From NCBI GenBank assembly GCA_011109175.1, contig RDEW01000064.1, forward strand, positions 122,221 to 186,220: 64,000 bases of DNA, written 5' to 3'. Origin of the DNA: Dicyema japonicum (taxonomy: Eukaryota > Dicyemida > Rhombozoa > Dicyemidae). Positions 1 to 12,111 of this stretch are shown in pieces. Each line of letters opens with the position of its first letter. Position 1 is the first letter of the stretch. The position numbers and the translations under genes were made by a program. The notes under the pieces were generated by a model. That model worked only from the letters and a program-made list of their open reading frames with translations. It was not told the origin of the DNA and did not search any database.

Positions 1-1125
1 AAAAATGCCACGACCATCCTGGGGATCGATATGTCAAGAGCTTTCGACACCATTAGCCGACACTAGCTAATGGTTGTCCTTCATCAATTTGTGGACCAAT
101 CATTGCTACGGATAATCAGAGTACTTCTCTCAAGTACTGAACTGTCAGTCCGAATTGGGAGAACTCTATCCCGACCATTCAAAACTACAATCGGCACTCC
201 TCAGGGAGACTCACTCTCCCCCTTACTATTTGTGATATATCTCGAAGCTGCACTAAAGGATCTAAGAACTTGCTATGAAGGAAAAATAAACGAAGTCGTA
301 TACGCGGATGGTGTGGATTTTATATCCGAGGATACAGTAGCTCTCACACATCTGCTGGAAAATGCAGCGGACAAACTGGGTGAATGGTTCCTCATCGTTT
401 ACCAGGCCAAAACGGAAATCACGGAAATCAAAAGAATGGACAACATCCTTAATGAACGTTGGCGACATGTTAATAAGCTTGGATCCCTACTGGGGGACAC
501 AGAAGACATCATCAAAAGGAAAATACTTGCAGGAGTAGCAATGCGAAAACTCAAAAAGGGATGGCTGAAAGGACTAGATGTCAATCTGCGGATACGCATG
601 TACAATGCATTTGTGAAACCGATACTGACATACAATGCTGGTACTTGGGCCTGTACAGGTGCGGAATCAATGGCTTTCGATGGGTTCCGCAGAAAACAGC
701 TTAGAGTATTATTTGGCATGCGGAATCTCGAATACCAGAATCTCGAATACCGGTATTTACAAAAAATGCAAGAGTAGGCCTCTAAGCCTGGAAATCACTG
801 ACGCCCGGTGGAGACTGTTTGGTCACGTACTACGCATGGATCTTGCTGCCCCGGCTAATGTGGCGATGTATGACCATTTCATGTTCGAGGGCAAATGCTT
901 CCGTGGCAGACCAAGGATGACCCTACCTATCATGCTGCACAAAGACCTCCAAAGGATGAAGAAATGCCTAAAGACGGGAGACTATCTGGACATGCTGAGA
1001 TCGACTGCGTGTAACCGTGGAGGATAGAAGAGGCTAACTAATAACATTGTTTCTTGTATTGCACATGCTTTGCTATATCTATTATGGCAAGGCGATAAAT
1101 GCTGTAATAATAATAATAACGATGA
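1..1125 (+). mobile_element. Family A non-LTR retrotransposon, RT palm to 3' end (decayed)
   Basis: The window opens inside a reverse transcriptase: an AFDTIS segment near 45-60, then TPQGDSLSPLLF at about 196-235 and a YADG box near 298-312 where the active YADD is expected, so one catalytic aspartate is lost. The thumb region and the tail motifs RWRLFGHVLR and FRGRPR follow, but in a second frame after about 720, where a 13-15 bp duplication (aatctcgaatacc) shifts the frame. A stop also sits near 64. The copy ends in a TAA-rich tail near 1,105-1,125. The same tail ends the copies at 8.4 and 36.8 kb. Truncated at the window edge and not functional as read. The LINE assignment is secure; the clade is not. 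Confidence 0.88.
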
Positions 1126-1729
1126 ATAACTTATATATATCTGTGATGAATAATTTATCTGCGATGAATAATTTATTTATATCACAGTTGAATATGACAT
1201 ACATAATTATTTTTTTTATTTGAAAAATATATTAACTATAAAAAATTATTTATTAACTATGGGGGAGAGTGGCTGCTGACATGAGAACCTTATTCTTCCC
1301 AATAGCTTTACTAATTCGAAAACCAAGAGAAAAGGATAGATATGTTATTGATAAAAGAAATCTGAGAATGGCGAGCTGACAAGAGTTTTTATTATTATCA
1401 TTCACAGAATCAGGATATTGAGAAAATAATCATTTTATGAAGAGAAGAAGGCACTCAGGAATGATAATTGTGCTTTTTAAGAAAATTGTGGAGATTCTAT
1501 TCTAACCCTACCAATGAGGACCAGAGAACTGAGTTTGGATTTGAAAATTACAAATACCTCATGATTTAGTTGACGGTGTTGGAATGGATAAAATAAATCC
1601 GCAATCAGAATGCCGCAATCAGAATGCCTAATTTTTTCAGACAACCTGGCTGTATAGATCTCAGTCTACTTTACTATGAGTCCGATTAAGATCGTTAACG
1701 TATTGTACACTTACGACGAATCAAGTTAA
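1126..1729. other. Gene-free AT-rich stretch
   Basis: No coding signal was recognised. Around 1,122-1,190 a short unit reading gatgaata(a/t) is repeated about three times with spacers, just after the LINE tail, and could be 3'-tail slippage or a small microsatellite. Confidence 0.5.
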
Positions 1730-3330
1730 ATGAGCCACAGAGGCTCGTGCACTTTCCATTTCGGATTCTGCAGCAACTCTAACAAGATGGCTTTTTATAG
1801 AGCCCGTGAACGATACTTGTCCTTCGGACCGGACAATCACCAGTTCAGAGTGATAACCTCGAGGCCATCAGAAATTGTAATGAAACCAACCCATTCGGAA
1901 TTGAAAAAAGCGATTTTCTGGACTACCTACAAGCGATAGTTTCATCAACTACAAGGTCTTGAATGTTAAGAGGAGAACATACATTGCCAATGGTCAAGGC
2001 GTCAGTCGGAAACAAATTAGAGGCCACATCAATAGACAGTTGAGGCTTTTTCATTGGAAGAAACGTGGTCACTTACAAATGGATGCGAAGAGTTCCGTTA
2101 TTTGCTATAGCTGCCAACAAATCGGACACTTTGCATACAAATGCAATGAGAGGAAGAATTTTATCCGATGTCCAGGGGAACACAATATCTTTGAAGCAAC
2201 ATAGATCCGAGATCGAAAACAAACTGTGTCAACTGTTTCTAAACACGGGGCATATATGGAGGATGCCCAGTGATATTGGAAGCTAAACGAAAATTTGATA
2301 CTTGCAACAATTAAATGGAATCAAGAAAGAAGGAAAAGACCAAAGTTGAATGCAACAGGGAAACATCACATAAAGTGAACACGGCCTCAGAGCCAAAGAT
2401 ACCGACTGAGAGAAATATAAGAACTCTCGTCCCCGGCTTTGCATGCACGAGAATCGGTCTTGCTTACCCGAAGTATCATTCCTGAAAAGATCATTTATGA
2501 AATAGAAGATATAATTTCAAGACTAAAGGAACTCATTAAATCCTTGGAGTGCATTTAAAGATAGCGGACCGGGCGAAAGAGATCCTTGGCCACCTAATAA
2601 AACAATTGGGAAGAGGTCCTAAGATATTGTTGGTGATTTCCAAATCTCTAAAAAAAAGGCATCCGTATCTAATACTACTTATGACATCCTCCAGGATTGA
2701 CTTCCTGGTGGTTAACGAGACCATGATAAAAAAGACCAATACTACTACAACGGAGGAATGTAACTTGATAGCAATACCACTGCCGGAACAGGAACCTCCC
2801 TCTTCTACCGTGATGAACTACTAGACGGAACTCTAATATCATCTCAGCTACACAATGCGAATTCGTGACCATTGCAATACGTTGCTGCGGTTCGTGGATA
2901 AATATCGGGGGTCTGTATCGAAGGATATAAGAAACTGTTCTACAGAGATTAACAAATTCTTTGAAATAAATGCAATATCTATTCTGGTCGGCGACCTAGA
3001 TGTTAAGAACGTGAGTTCGGATACTACAAAACTAATGGTGGCGGACGAAGATTGAAAAATCTTGGCTGATAAGCAGGTCTTGAGGTCATGACATCAGATG
3101 AGCCTATCCAATTCTCTCACAATGATTAGACATGCTTGACTGTACTTTGTATTACCGCTACTGTACACCAATGTGAAGAGACCAAGAATTATGACGGAAA
3201 TCGTTAGTGACTATATACCACAAGAAGTGATCTGAACCTCGTACCAGATGTCATCGAAGACGTCTTCATAAAATACGACATGTCAAATTTAGACTAGGGA
3301 CACTACCGGAATGATCTTACAAAAATTTTC
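1730..3330 (+). pseudogene. Decayed LINE 5' half: CCHC ORF1 and apurinic-type endonuclease
   Basis: A zinc knuckle CYSCQQIGHFAYKC (CX2CX4HX4C) is encoded at about 2,103-2,145, typical of gag-like ORF1 proteins of retroelements. From 2,549 a second frame resembles the start of an apurinic-type endonuclease (DFLVVNET). Near 3,085-3,130 a SDEPIQFSHND segment matches the usual SDH-type end of that domain, with frame breaks between the pieces. The order (ORF1, then endonuclease) fits a jockey-like LINE whose RT is missing or unrecognisable downstream. Many stops and frameshifts: dead copy. Confidence 0.7.
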
Positions 3331-4063
3331 AAACGTGGACGAAGGATCCCATGTCAACAAATGAAATTGAAAATATGAACCGGGATCTTACAAACATCAT
3401 AGTGACTTACAACTAAGAAGATATTCTCTAATGTAAATCGTTAGAAAAGAATTGACATTTCACGTAAGAAAAAGAGTCACATTACAAGACAAAGGGTCAT
3501 ATTATAGAACGAAGGAACCTATTGAAATCGTAGTAACCCAAATGGGTGAAATTTCTGGATATTTTCCACGTTGGACCTGCCCCACATCACTTGACCCAAC
3601 ATACGATTTGGAGTCTACAAGACTATGTTACACACATAATTGGTCCCTACAGGAGAAGTGGAACTAGTTGGGAAATACATATGCGGAATAAACTTCTGTA
3701 GAATAACTAACTGCCGAAAGAATTACTACCATAGGACTTAATAGGTCGTAGACATACGTTTAATAATGAAGGAGATTGGGTACGTGTGACTGTTCATACC
3801 ATTATGGCGAGGACTAGATAAAACTATTTAATTACCTCCTGTTTACTTTTGTTATGATTATGGTTTATGGTTTTTTTAAAGTGAAGTATTTGAACGTTTC
3901 CCTTTGTTGCATTTTCAATATTTTTGATAATGTATAAATTGTTCAATTCTTTTGGTTATCATGGAAAGACATTATGATCCCTCTTTTCATTAATGACTCA
4001 TGTAACCATATGTTTAGGAGTGATAAGTTTGATAAAAATGGCATCCATGACAACTAAAATTAA
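3331..4063. other. Degenerate sequence, no recognisable gene
   Basis: A 71-codon open frame at 3,452-3,667 (+) has no recognised motif. It may be the eroded continuation of the LINE at 1.7-3.3 kb. From about 3,820 the sequence is plain AT-rich DNA. Confidence 0.4.
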
Positions 4064-4405
4064 AAAAATGAAATTTATATTGAGCCACATGGTGCCATGT
4101 TGTAATTCGTAGCTAATTAGTTAAAGTTTATTGATTGTTTCTCTGTCCTTTTCTCTCTTCCTATTAAAGTAGTGTCATGTGATCCACCTGTCTAAGTGGC
4201 GCGTATCTCCTAGCTGGCACAAAAAAAGATCATTTATTATTCCCCACTCAACAAGAGGGGTTTTCACTACTGCAAGTATGGAATATTTACCCTTAATGCT
4301 GTTTCCGCATAAACTCTGTTTCAGTAGAAGTGGAAACTGGGTACACTTAGTTAGTTGTTTACGTTAACTTTTTTTTCGGTGTATCCGGGGTTAATAAATT
4401 AAATC
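4064..4405 (+). repeat. SINE/MITE-like dispersed repeat, copy 1
   Basis: This roughly 340-bp unit contains catgtgatccacctgtct near 4,170-4,190 and ends with ggtgtatccggggttaat near 4,378-4,395. The reverse complements of 19,890-20,260 and 51,725-52,165 carry the same ordered blocks, and 37,590-37,740 carries the first half. The four scattered, diverged copies without an open frame suggest a short interspersed element or a MITE. No clear Pol III A/B boxes were identified, so the class is open. Confidence 0.75.
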
Positions 4406-5069
4406 TAAAATTCGAAAAATGTAAAAGCCACCACTTCATTTTTAGTTCACCCTTCCGATTCCCCAAAAGCCGTCCTGATCAAATCAGACGTGTTCGAGTC
4501 AATAACGCTAGACGTTTTATTTTTCCTTGGACATCCATTTTATATATTTTTATTCTCCAGTTTTATATTTTCTACTTTTTTGTGCATCTTTGTCTAACAT
4601 TAATTCTCTACCTTATTTAAATATTATGAGAAGCATCATAGGTGCTTAGACATAGGTGCATTCACTTCCAGAGTTCAAGCACGTGAGATGTCTCAACGGA
4701 GATCGGCTGGAATAAGAACCACAATGCTACGGTTCTTGTCCTTTTCGAATTTTCAGCACTACTCTCTGCAGAACACACGCACAATGATGACTCTAGAGGA
4801 ATTGCGTTTGAGAAATTATCCGTGAACGTTGAATCCTAAGAAAGACATCTCAATTGGCTCCATGGCATGATCGTTACGCTCTCCGGCCTCTTTTCATCAC
4901 CTTTGTCATGTCCGTCGGCTTCCAATGGGTCACAGTGGTAAGACATTAGAAAAAGTTTGAAAATTTGTTTTTAAATTGGGATTTCCCATTCTAATATAAT
5001 TTCTATCCACGACGCACGTGAGACCCGGTGGCTACTCCAGTTGATCTTTGTTGCAATCGTGAAAGGCAA
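4406..5069. other. Gene-free stretch
   Basis: AT-rich with a somewhat more GC-balanced block at 4,650-4,950. No frame longer than about 60 codons and no recognised motif. Confidence 0.4.
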
Positions 5070-5253
5070 CGCAACGTCGATAATGTCGGTGGGGTCCATT
5101 TTGGATAAATGGCATTTTTAAATAAAAGAATAAATTTTGTCAATTTAAATTTAATTTCTATCGCAACGTCGATAATGTCGGTGGGGTCCATTTTGGATAA
5201 ATGGCATTTTTAAATAAAAGAATAAATTTTGTCAATTTAAATTTAATTTCTAT
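5070..5253. repeat. Exact 92-bp tandem duplication
   Basis: The block beginning cgcaacgtcgataatgtcgg at 5,070 recurs at 5,162 without visible difference, giving two head-to-tail copies of 92 bp. One of a window-wide set of similar duplications that probably reflect unmerged contig ends. Confidence 0.9.
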
Positions 5254-5966
5254 CCCATTTTTTGTACCTGTTGATTAATTTTAAAAATATTTATAATTAT
5301 TATGCATTCGAAAAATAATATATTATTTATGCTAGATATATAAATGGGCGCATAGTGCTATGTGGTTCCACGTGGCTACTTGATTGAAGATTTCTCATCC
5401 ATCCCTCTGGTGCCGTCATTGGATTCACCAATGCCTGGCCAGCATTCAAAAGGATTTATCCATTCCTCTAAGATACAATTTTGATCCCTAGCAAAGAATT
5501 CTGGATCGACTTCAGCTTCTCGGACAACGGCTTCCTGATAACATCTAGCATTTGCCATCTATGAAACGCGTCAATTAGGTAAGTTCTATTATGGGTTTCC
5601 CCAAGTGGCAATATTGTACTTTAATATTGGAAATATGAATCCATTTACACCCTTAGGCTGGTTTTGTCTCTTATTGACGTAAGCTTAACAAAATCCATTG
5701 TAACTTATAAATTTTCGTCGTAGTTTTCCGTTTGATCGAAACTGCATCGTCCTAACTACACTGCAATATAAATCGGGAGTGTGGGTACTAACCCAGACAT
5801 GAAAAACAACTAAGGACTCGACAGCATCCGAAAAATCTGAATCTCTAGAAGAGCGTGGCGGAGTCTAACAGAATAGATGATTTGAATGGCACAGACAACG
5901 GGAAGAATTTAGCTTTCACATTGCGATTGTGTATATAAATTATGATTTATTATAACATGAATGAGG
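5254..5966. other. No recognised gene; small minus-strand ORF
   Basis: A 60-codon minus-strand frame at 5,376-5,558 has no recognised family. The block near 5,400-5,470 (tgcctggccagcattcaaaagg) resembles ggctggccagaattcaaaagg at 32,520, suggesting a shared repeat rather than a host gene. The remainder is AT-rich. Confidence 0.35.
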
Positions 5967-6158
5967 CCTACTGTGTTGTCTACTAAATTACCGGACACAT
6001 ATCTTGCCGATTCGATTGATCTAAGACGCTATTCTGAAAGAATACAATTTTGAAATATTTTTCCTACTGTGTTGTCTACTAAATTACCGGACACATATCT
6101 TGCCGATTCGATTGATCTAAGACGCTATTCTGAAAGAATACAATTTTGAAATATTTTT
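5967..6158. repeat. Exact 96-bp tandem duplication
   Basis: The block starting cctactgtgttgtctactaa occurs at 5,967 and again at 6,063, head to tail and identical on reading. Same type of junction as the other exact duplications. Confidence 0.9.
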
Positions 6159-7481
6159 TATTTAATAAAGCAATTTATTACGTAACAAAACAAACCAAAT
6201 AATCCAGCAGAAAGAATTAAATGGCTGTTTTTCCTTACAACTTCCAGAAAAATCCTTTGGAACAGTCATTTGGTTTCCCAACGTTCGTTACCTGCTTTCG
6301 ATATCATATACCCAAGTGATCTTACAAAAGACCGTCTTGGGCCCAAAGATTCTACTCGTTTCGACGACACGACCTGTACGTATTCTGGTGGAGAGGCTGT
6401 CATATTTTCTTATTTTGGAATTCCAGGGCCATCGGTTCCAGATATGACGGAATCCAGCTGTTCCAAGATAGCGCATGACCATGTTAATAGCTACAGAGAC
6501 GTACAGATTCCTGTTTTCAATAATTTCTGAGCTATTAACGACCCCCTACCTAAGAAGAAACCGTTATGGGCTTCATATATATGATTAAATATTTTTAGAT
6601 TAATATTCAAAAAAATTTCATTAATTCATTTAGAGCCTTATTTCGTGAAGCCTGTATTGAAAAAAACATTATTTTCTCCAATATCCTGATTCTGTCTTGA
6701 CTCTTGTAAGCTTCCCTTTATATACCTTTCACAAATTTATAGACTTCTCAATTGTTAGCCAGAATGAGAAAATCATACTCCGTAATATTAAATACAACAA
6801 ATTCATCTTCAAAAAGAACTACCGTACAAATCAAGTAGCTTCTCAAGTTAATAAAAAACAATTCTCCGTCCTAATATAACAAATTTGCCTATTGGTCTAA
6901 CTAGGCTGATTTGAATCTATTTTACAGTTTTGAGTAATATTTCGGTACAATCGGAATCGGCCTGTTGTATTTTCGGTTTAATTCTGCTACATAAGATTTT
7001 ATGTCTACAAAAGTTTATTAATCAGGATACGATGCTGTTTTTTGGGTGACTTTATCATTATGGAAGATTTTACCTGCAACGTTTGTTCCCGGGATAAAAA
7101 ACGTCCATTGTTTGATTTTTCCTTGTTATTCTCATGGAATGTGTCGAGCTGTCAAGATCCTATCACAAGTACTTATCACAAATATCGACAAGGAATCGAA
7201 CCCAATTAGCGCAGCAAATCCTTACCGTTAATGCATTTAATATAATCAACTTTGGTAATTTATCAATATTTAATCAACTCAATGCAAGTAGTGGGCATAT
7301 TATGAACTTTCAACAACAATAAAATCCACAGAGTGTTTCAGTCACATATTTTGAGGTTCTCTGAGTTTATGGATATTAACCTAATTCCATTCTTGTGGTA
7401 AATCGGAATACAATCAAATATACAACTACTGACTTCAATGTCATCATTAACATCCTTTATCGTATAACATTGCTTAAGGAT
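6159..7481. other. No confidently recognised gene
   Basis: Open frames of 60-86 codons exist (for example 6,270-6,530 +), and the 6,270 frame contains DDTTCTYS, faintly like the WD(V/A)TC(V/T)D block of RLE LINEs, but nothing else supports it. The stretch from 6,540 to 7,480 is AT-rich without coding features. Confidence 0.35.
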
Positions 7482-8110
7482 TCATGATTCAAACACAGAA
7501 ATAGTCCCAGTTGATGAAGTAAAAATCTGATCACCTAATATTGTACAGGAAAGCAGATATCTATTTCTTCGTTAAACTCGCAAGTCCCCTTCCATCATAG
7601 AGATTCCGTACACGTGACAATTTTCTTTAATATTTCCAACAAGTAAATGGTATTTTGAGGGATCAACGGCTAAGGTAGAAATTTCATTATATGGAGTAGA
7701 CAGAAAGATATCCATGGAACTTCTTCTGTCAACAAGATGTATTCTACCGGCTAAATCTCCACCAATGCACAAATTCTTAAATAAAACTGAGTACTACCAT
7801 AAACGGATGATGAACAAGTATAAAAATAGGAAATGAGAATCGCATGATATAACCCTCCCAAGTCCTTCTTCCACGTCGCATATTTGAAGTGTTCTTTTCT
7901 TGCTTTCAAAAGCCAAGTAAATGAGGAATCGTCGTTGCTAAACTTGTGATTGACAATGTTATTTCTTCCAAATTGACGTCGTTCTAATTTTTGTACAGTT
8001 TATTATAGAACCAACGTTGAGGGAANGACAATGTTATTTCTCCCAAATTGACGTCGTTCTAATTCCTGAAAAATTTATTGTAGATCCAACGTTGAGGGAA
8101 AAGTCATACA
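7482..8110 (-). pseudogene. Beta-propeller (WD40-like) gene fragment, possibly spliced
   Basis: Several minus-strand pieces look like successive propeller blades: YLAFESKKRTLQICDVEEG near 7,870-7,925, LCIGGDLAGRIHLVDRR near 7,720-7,770, ISTLAVDPSKYHLLVG near 7,645-7,690, and a final GDQIFTSSTGTISVFES ending in TGA at 7,484-7,482. The pieces lie in different frames. One join is served by a GT..AG intron ending near 7,775, as in the short introns of other genes here, but another join (near 7,920) needs a frameshift. The 5' part is duplicated around an n at 8,026. It could be a live host gene with sequence errors or a decaying copy. Family membership within WD40 proteins is not resolved. Confidence 0.5.
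7952..8100. repeat. Diverged 74-bp duplication around a single n (8,026)
   Basis: gacaatgttatttct.. to ..gttgaggga at 7,952-8,025 recurs at 8,027-8,100 with about ten differences clustered in the middle. A single n between contig-end copies suggests two alleles placed in tandem by the scaffolder. Confidence 0.85.
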
Positions 8111-8384
8111 GACATACATTTTCGAATTTTCCAGCAGCAATCAAGTCACTATTGGAAGTGACTTGAGCACAGTTCACCTGCGCGGCACTGAAATCTACTA
8201 ATTTGAATGATAAAGAGAATTGTTCGTGAAGTTTTATGGTTTAATCCAAACTGCACGTGATGAGACCAAAATCTAAATTTTCAACGTAACACAGAACCAT
8301 TAATAAATTTAATGAAATTAAAATATTTTAATTCTATTTCTAAATATTATTTCTTGAAATTTCTTTTGATATTTTTTATACACT

Positions 8385-8995
8385 ATGATTGGAGAAAAAC
8401 ATTGGCAAATGCAGCATTACAAAGGCTTAAAAATCTTTGGCTAAAACGGAAAGGATATAACATAAAACAAAGGAATATGTTATACGACACTTTCATCAAA
8501 CCAATTCTACTATACTACTCTGGGACCTGAGCCACCTCTAAAGAGGAATTGGAGAGGCTAGACTCATTTCACAGGAATCATCTAAGAAACATAACTGGAA
8601 TGTCCTGGCCATCCAAGATCTCGCGGAATGCACTGTACAATAAGTGTGACTGTATACCATTAAGCCACAAGATCATCAGCTCTCGTTGGAGACTTTTTGG
8701 ACACGTCCTGAGGTTGGACCCGATGTCCCCTCCGAATATCGCAATGGAAGATTACTACTCCTCCAATGTAAAACGCTTTCGTGGAAGACCGAGAACTACC
8801 CTACCGTTCTACAAAACGATCTAAAAGCCGTGAAGAAAACATTGGTATCTGGTGACAATCTGGACTCACTGAGGGACCTAGCAAAGAACAGTAGAGCTTG
8901 TAGCAACCTAACTAATTCTCTTATATTTTTTGCTGCACATGCAGGGCTATTAATATTATGGCTCTCGTGAAAGTGCTAATAATAATAATATGATT
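8385..8995 (+). mobile_element. Family A LINE, 5'-truncated 3' end
   Basis: The coding remnant covers the RT thumb and C-terminus: LYDTFIKPILLYYSGT at about 8,480-8,527, then an in-frame stop, then RWRLFGHVLRLDP and FRGRPRTTLP at 8,680-8,810, where a frame change follows. It ends with the family's 3' sequence (gctattaatattatggctct) and a TAA tract at about 8,980-8,992. The matching parts of the copies at 0-1.1 and 46-49 kb align in order. Typical 5'-truncated LINE insertion. Confidence 0.88.
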
Positions 8996-9739
8996 ACGAA
9001 TATTTTCTAAAGACGAATTTTCATGTCAAAGTTTCTCAACTACACAGCTTATCTCTTAGCGCATAAGGTATTTGATAACTAATTATTTTATGTCAAATGT
9101 TTATTAATTTGCTATTTTTACTATGATTTAGAAGATCGATGGATATTGAAAGGTGGTTCTCATAAGATCCACAAAATATACAATTTTATTTACTTACCCA
9201 AGTTCTTATTAAGTGAAAGAAACCGATGGTAAATAGAAATGTAGCGTCCAAAAACGGACGCTTCAGTGATCGGTCAGATGTATCGGGTTTGCAGGACCGT
9301 CTTGTTGTCTAGAACAGACATAATAATACTGCACTTTACTAAGACCCAAATTAAGTATATTCATCCCAGGCAAGACACATACAATTTATTTAAATAAAGA
9401 CAGTTATCATAACTCATCAATCAAAGAGAACCAATAAATTCTTTTTTTATTTTGTGTGAGTAGCGCATAGGATAATTTGAGTAGGCAGACAGGCCACACT
9501 AACAAATCTGAAAGACAGCTTAATCTATTGAAGTCGCAAGCTGGTCGGACCCCACACGATATAGGTCAATATCAAAATACAAATTAATAAATTATTACAA
9601 AAAAGCTAATTATTAACCATTTTTAAGTCTTTTAGAAGGTGTTTTTTTGATGGAACCTTTACTATCTTTAAAATTAACAAGATTGTGACAATTTTGTAAC
9701 GTAAACATTTTATTGCGAAAAAAAGTGAGCAAATGGTCA
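8996..9739. other. Gene-free AT-rich stretch
   Basis: No open frame above 60 codons and no recognised motif on either strand. Confidence 0.45.
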
Positions 9740-10990
9740 GTACGTGGCTATTCCCACTCAGGATGGCGAGCGAGATTTGCTCGAATAACCACCAGCCTCG
9801 CAGGAATCTTCTGATAGTATAGAAATCTGATTCCCTATACGACTCAAGAATTTCATCGTCACAGACGCAAAGGAACCAGACGTCTCAACATCGAGTGGCA
9901 GCGAATTCCAAGTCCTCGTAATCTCACTGGCATTGTGGCTTGCTTCCATGAATAATCCTCTAACCGGACGTTGAAGATACGTTCAGCTGTTGTACGGAAG
10001 ATATCGTTACTCTGTGAGAGATGGTCATACAGGATGAAATAGGGAGCAGTCCTCATGACATATGCANGCTGTTGTACGGAAGATATCGTTAATCTGTGCG
10101 AGTTGGTCATACAGGGTGAAATAGGGAGCAGTCCTCATGACATGTGAAAGCCTCTATACGTTGAGACTGTTTTTCAGGAGGAATAATGCTATATGCACTT
10201 CACGTAGACACAAGGAGTCTAGAGTCTCTCAGAGTAACAGTCGTTTTTCACGTATAGCTCTCCCCATTGCATTTATGGTGATCCGAGGAATATAAAGTCT
10301 TCATTGGGTGTGGACTAAGTAATAAATTTGCGAAAAAATGACAGATTTTGAATACTTCTCTTCTGAATGTCCACCGTAGTGTAATTTGATTCCAGTCCAG
10401 CTGCTGACAGTGCAGGAATTATCGCATAAATTCCCAGAAAATAATATCTTGGGGTCCTCAGACGACCGATCATTTAGATACCATAGGTTTAGGGGTGACT
10501 GCGGAGGTTTGCCATTCTCTCAATTGCAAGACAGAACAACAGGGGTCCATCTCCTAGTTGCACTCTGAAATACAAAGAGATTATGTAGTCCCCAAAAACT
10601 AAGGACGAAGATATACTGTATGACTGATTCACATATTCGAAAATATGCATCTCTCTACACAGGCCTCTAGGATATTGTTCTCTTTAGACTATTGAAGGCG
10701 GTATTTATGTCCAGTTTGTCTTGGACATGCCCCAGGAATCTACTAGTTTAGGAATGTTCTCATTGAATCGATAACGGCTTCGCATCCCAGGCGATGACGA
10801 CATCTACTTGAGGTAGGTTCAAGAATTGTGACTAGTCGAAAGTCAGGAGGCAATCTTAGCAGCCAGCCTTCTGAAAACAACCCCGACCACAACCAGGTTG
10901 TACTCTGACACCCTTCTTATCGAAGGCTATCAAATTGGTAGAGAACAGGACGTAGTAGATAACTTTTGGAAGTACTCCATACAAAATCCA
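9740..10990 (-). mobile_element. RLE-type LINE, internally deleted (RT plus C-terminal tail)
   Basis: On the minus strand from about 10,700: an INTAFNSLKRTIS segment, then LVFGDYIISLYFRVQLGDG (degenerate GVQQGDPLGP motif) near 10,500-10,560, FCLAIERM, then TPNEDFIFLGSP near 10,280. AYVMRTAPYF and ERIFNVRLEDYSWKQA follow at 9,960-10,060. The sequence then jumps to the extreme C-terminus (PLDVETSGSFASVT, then GNQIS) at 9,770-9,890, so the CCHC and PD-(D/E)XK endonuclease segment seen at 21.7 kb is deleted. Several stops and frame breaks. A duplication around an n at 10,067 interrupts the copy. Confidence 0.82.
9986..10150. repeat. Duplication of about 81 bp around a single n (10,067)
   Basis: gctgttgtacggaagatatc at 9,986 recurs at 10,068 with a few substitutions (cgttactctgtgagag versus cgttaatctgtgcgag). 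Probable unmerged contig ends within the LINE fragment. Confidence 0.85.
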
Positions 10991-11040
10991 ATTCATAAGT
11001 CAGGTAATTGAACACTCAAGATGACTGTTAGCATACAGGG

Positions 11041-11985
11041 TATTGGTGCATTATAGTTCCCCTAAGCATTTTAGTACTTCTTAATAAATTGTAGTACTCC
11101 CTAAGTAATCATAGTACCCCTAAGCAATTATTTTTAATAATTTTTAGCGCTAATAGGTTTGTTTATGTGCTAGAAACAGCTTGCTCTACTTATCACTCTA
11201 AATCACCGTGAGACTGGCCGCAAAAAATGGCGACCTTGACATGGTTCTAGTTGTAATAAACTGGACATGGTAGAAGAATGGGATTTATTATCAGATCACT
11301 CATTAGAAAAATGTGGGAAATGTGAAGGAAACTTAAAAATACGAATAAAAAAAACAAGGAAAGACAAAGTACTTCAGGCGCTTTATTAAATGCAGAAATG
11401 AGACAGGTTTTTTTAATAAGACATTTTTTCCATATCAATACGAAAATGATGGAAAAACTAGTAAATTAGATATTTGGTTGAAACTATTGTTTTTATATTT
11501 TGAAGGCAAAACAATAAAGGAAATAATAGACATAACGGGGATTCAGAACAACCACACAGTTGAGAGAGTATGGAGAGAGTGCAAAGCAAGATTGTTAGTT
11601 AAATTAAGGGGTGTGCCAATAGAGTGATTACAATCCCATCTCGATTTTTTTCATTCATTTACGAATTTAAATATGCAAAGCAAGATTGTTAGTTAAATTA
11701 AGGGGTGTGCCAATAGAGTGATTACAATCCCATCTCGATTTTTTTCATTCATTTACAAATTTAAATATGACTGCCCATTTTCAATTTTTATGAAGATTTT
11801 GGGAGATAAGTTCTATCTGGTATTGTTTGTTGTTTTATGGTTAAAAATTATTATTTTTATGGCGGGTACAATAATTGTTTAGGGTTTAATAAAATTATGT
11901 AGAAATACTATAAGTGCTTAGGGAGTACTATAATTGTTAAGGGAACTAAAAGCGCTTAGTGTGTACTATAATGCACCAGTATGTA
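11041..11985 (+). mobile_element. Merlin-like (ISXO2-type) DNA transposon remnant
   Basis: The ends are inverted: tattggtgcattatagt at 11,041 and actataatgcaccagta ending near 11,981. Both arms carry several copies of a short motif like gcttaggg(g)tactataat. Between 11,300 and 11,630 the plus strand encodes CGKCEGNL, then a KTSKLDIWLKLLFLYF helix and GKTIKEIIDITGIQ followed by TVERVWRECKARL, which is the layout of Merlin/ISXO2 transposase N-termini (zinc ribbon, then a helical domain before the DDE core). The catalytic core is absent, so the element is an internally deleted non-autonomous copy. The family call rests on motif layout only. Confidence 0.6.
11581..11768. repeat. 94-bp tandem duplication inside the Merlin-like element
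   Basis: gcaaagcaagattgttagtt starts at 11,581 and again at 11,675. The two copies differ at one position (acgaattt versus acaaattt). Same signature as the other short head-to-tail duplications. Confidence 0.88.
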
Positions 11986-12111
11986 TAGCACTAGTAACCA
12001 TAGTCTTTAGTGCTTTGCAACAACAATCACTTTCGAGACAAACTTAAAAATTTTGTTTTTCCTTCGTAAAGGGGGAACCGATGTCAAGTTCTCCCTTTTT
12101 GTCCTTTGAAA

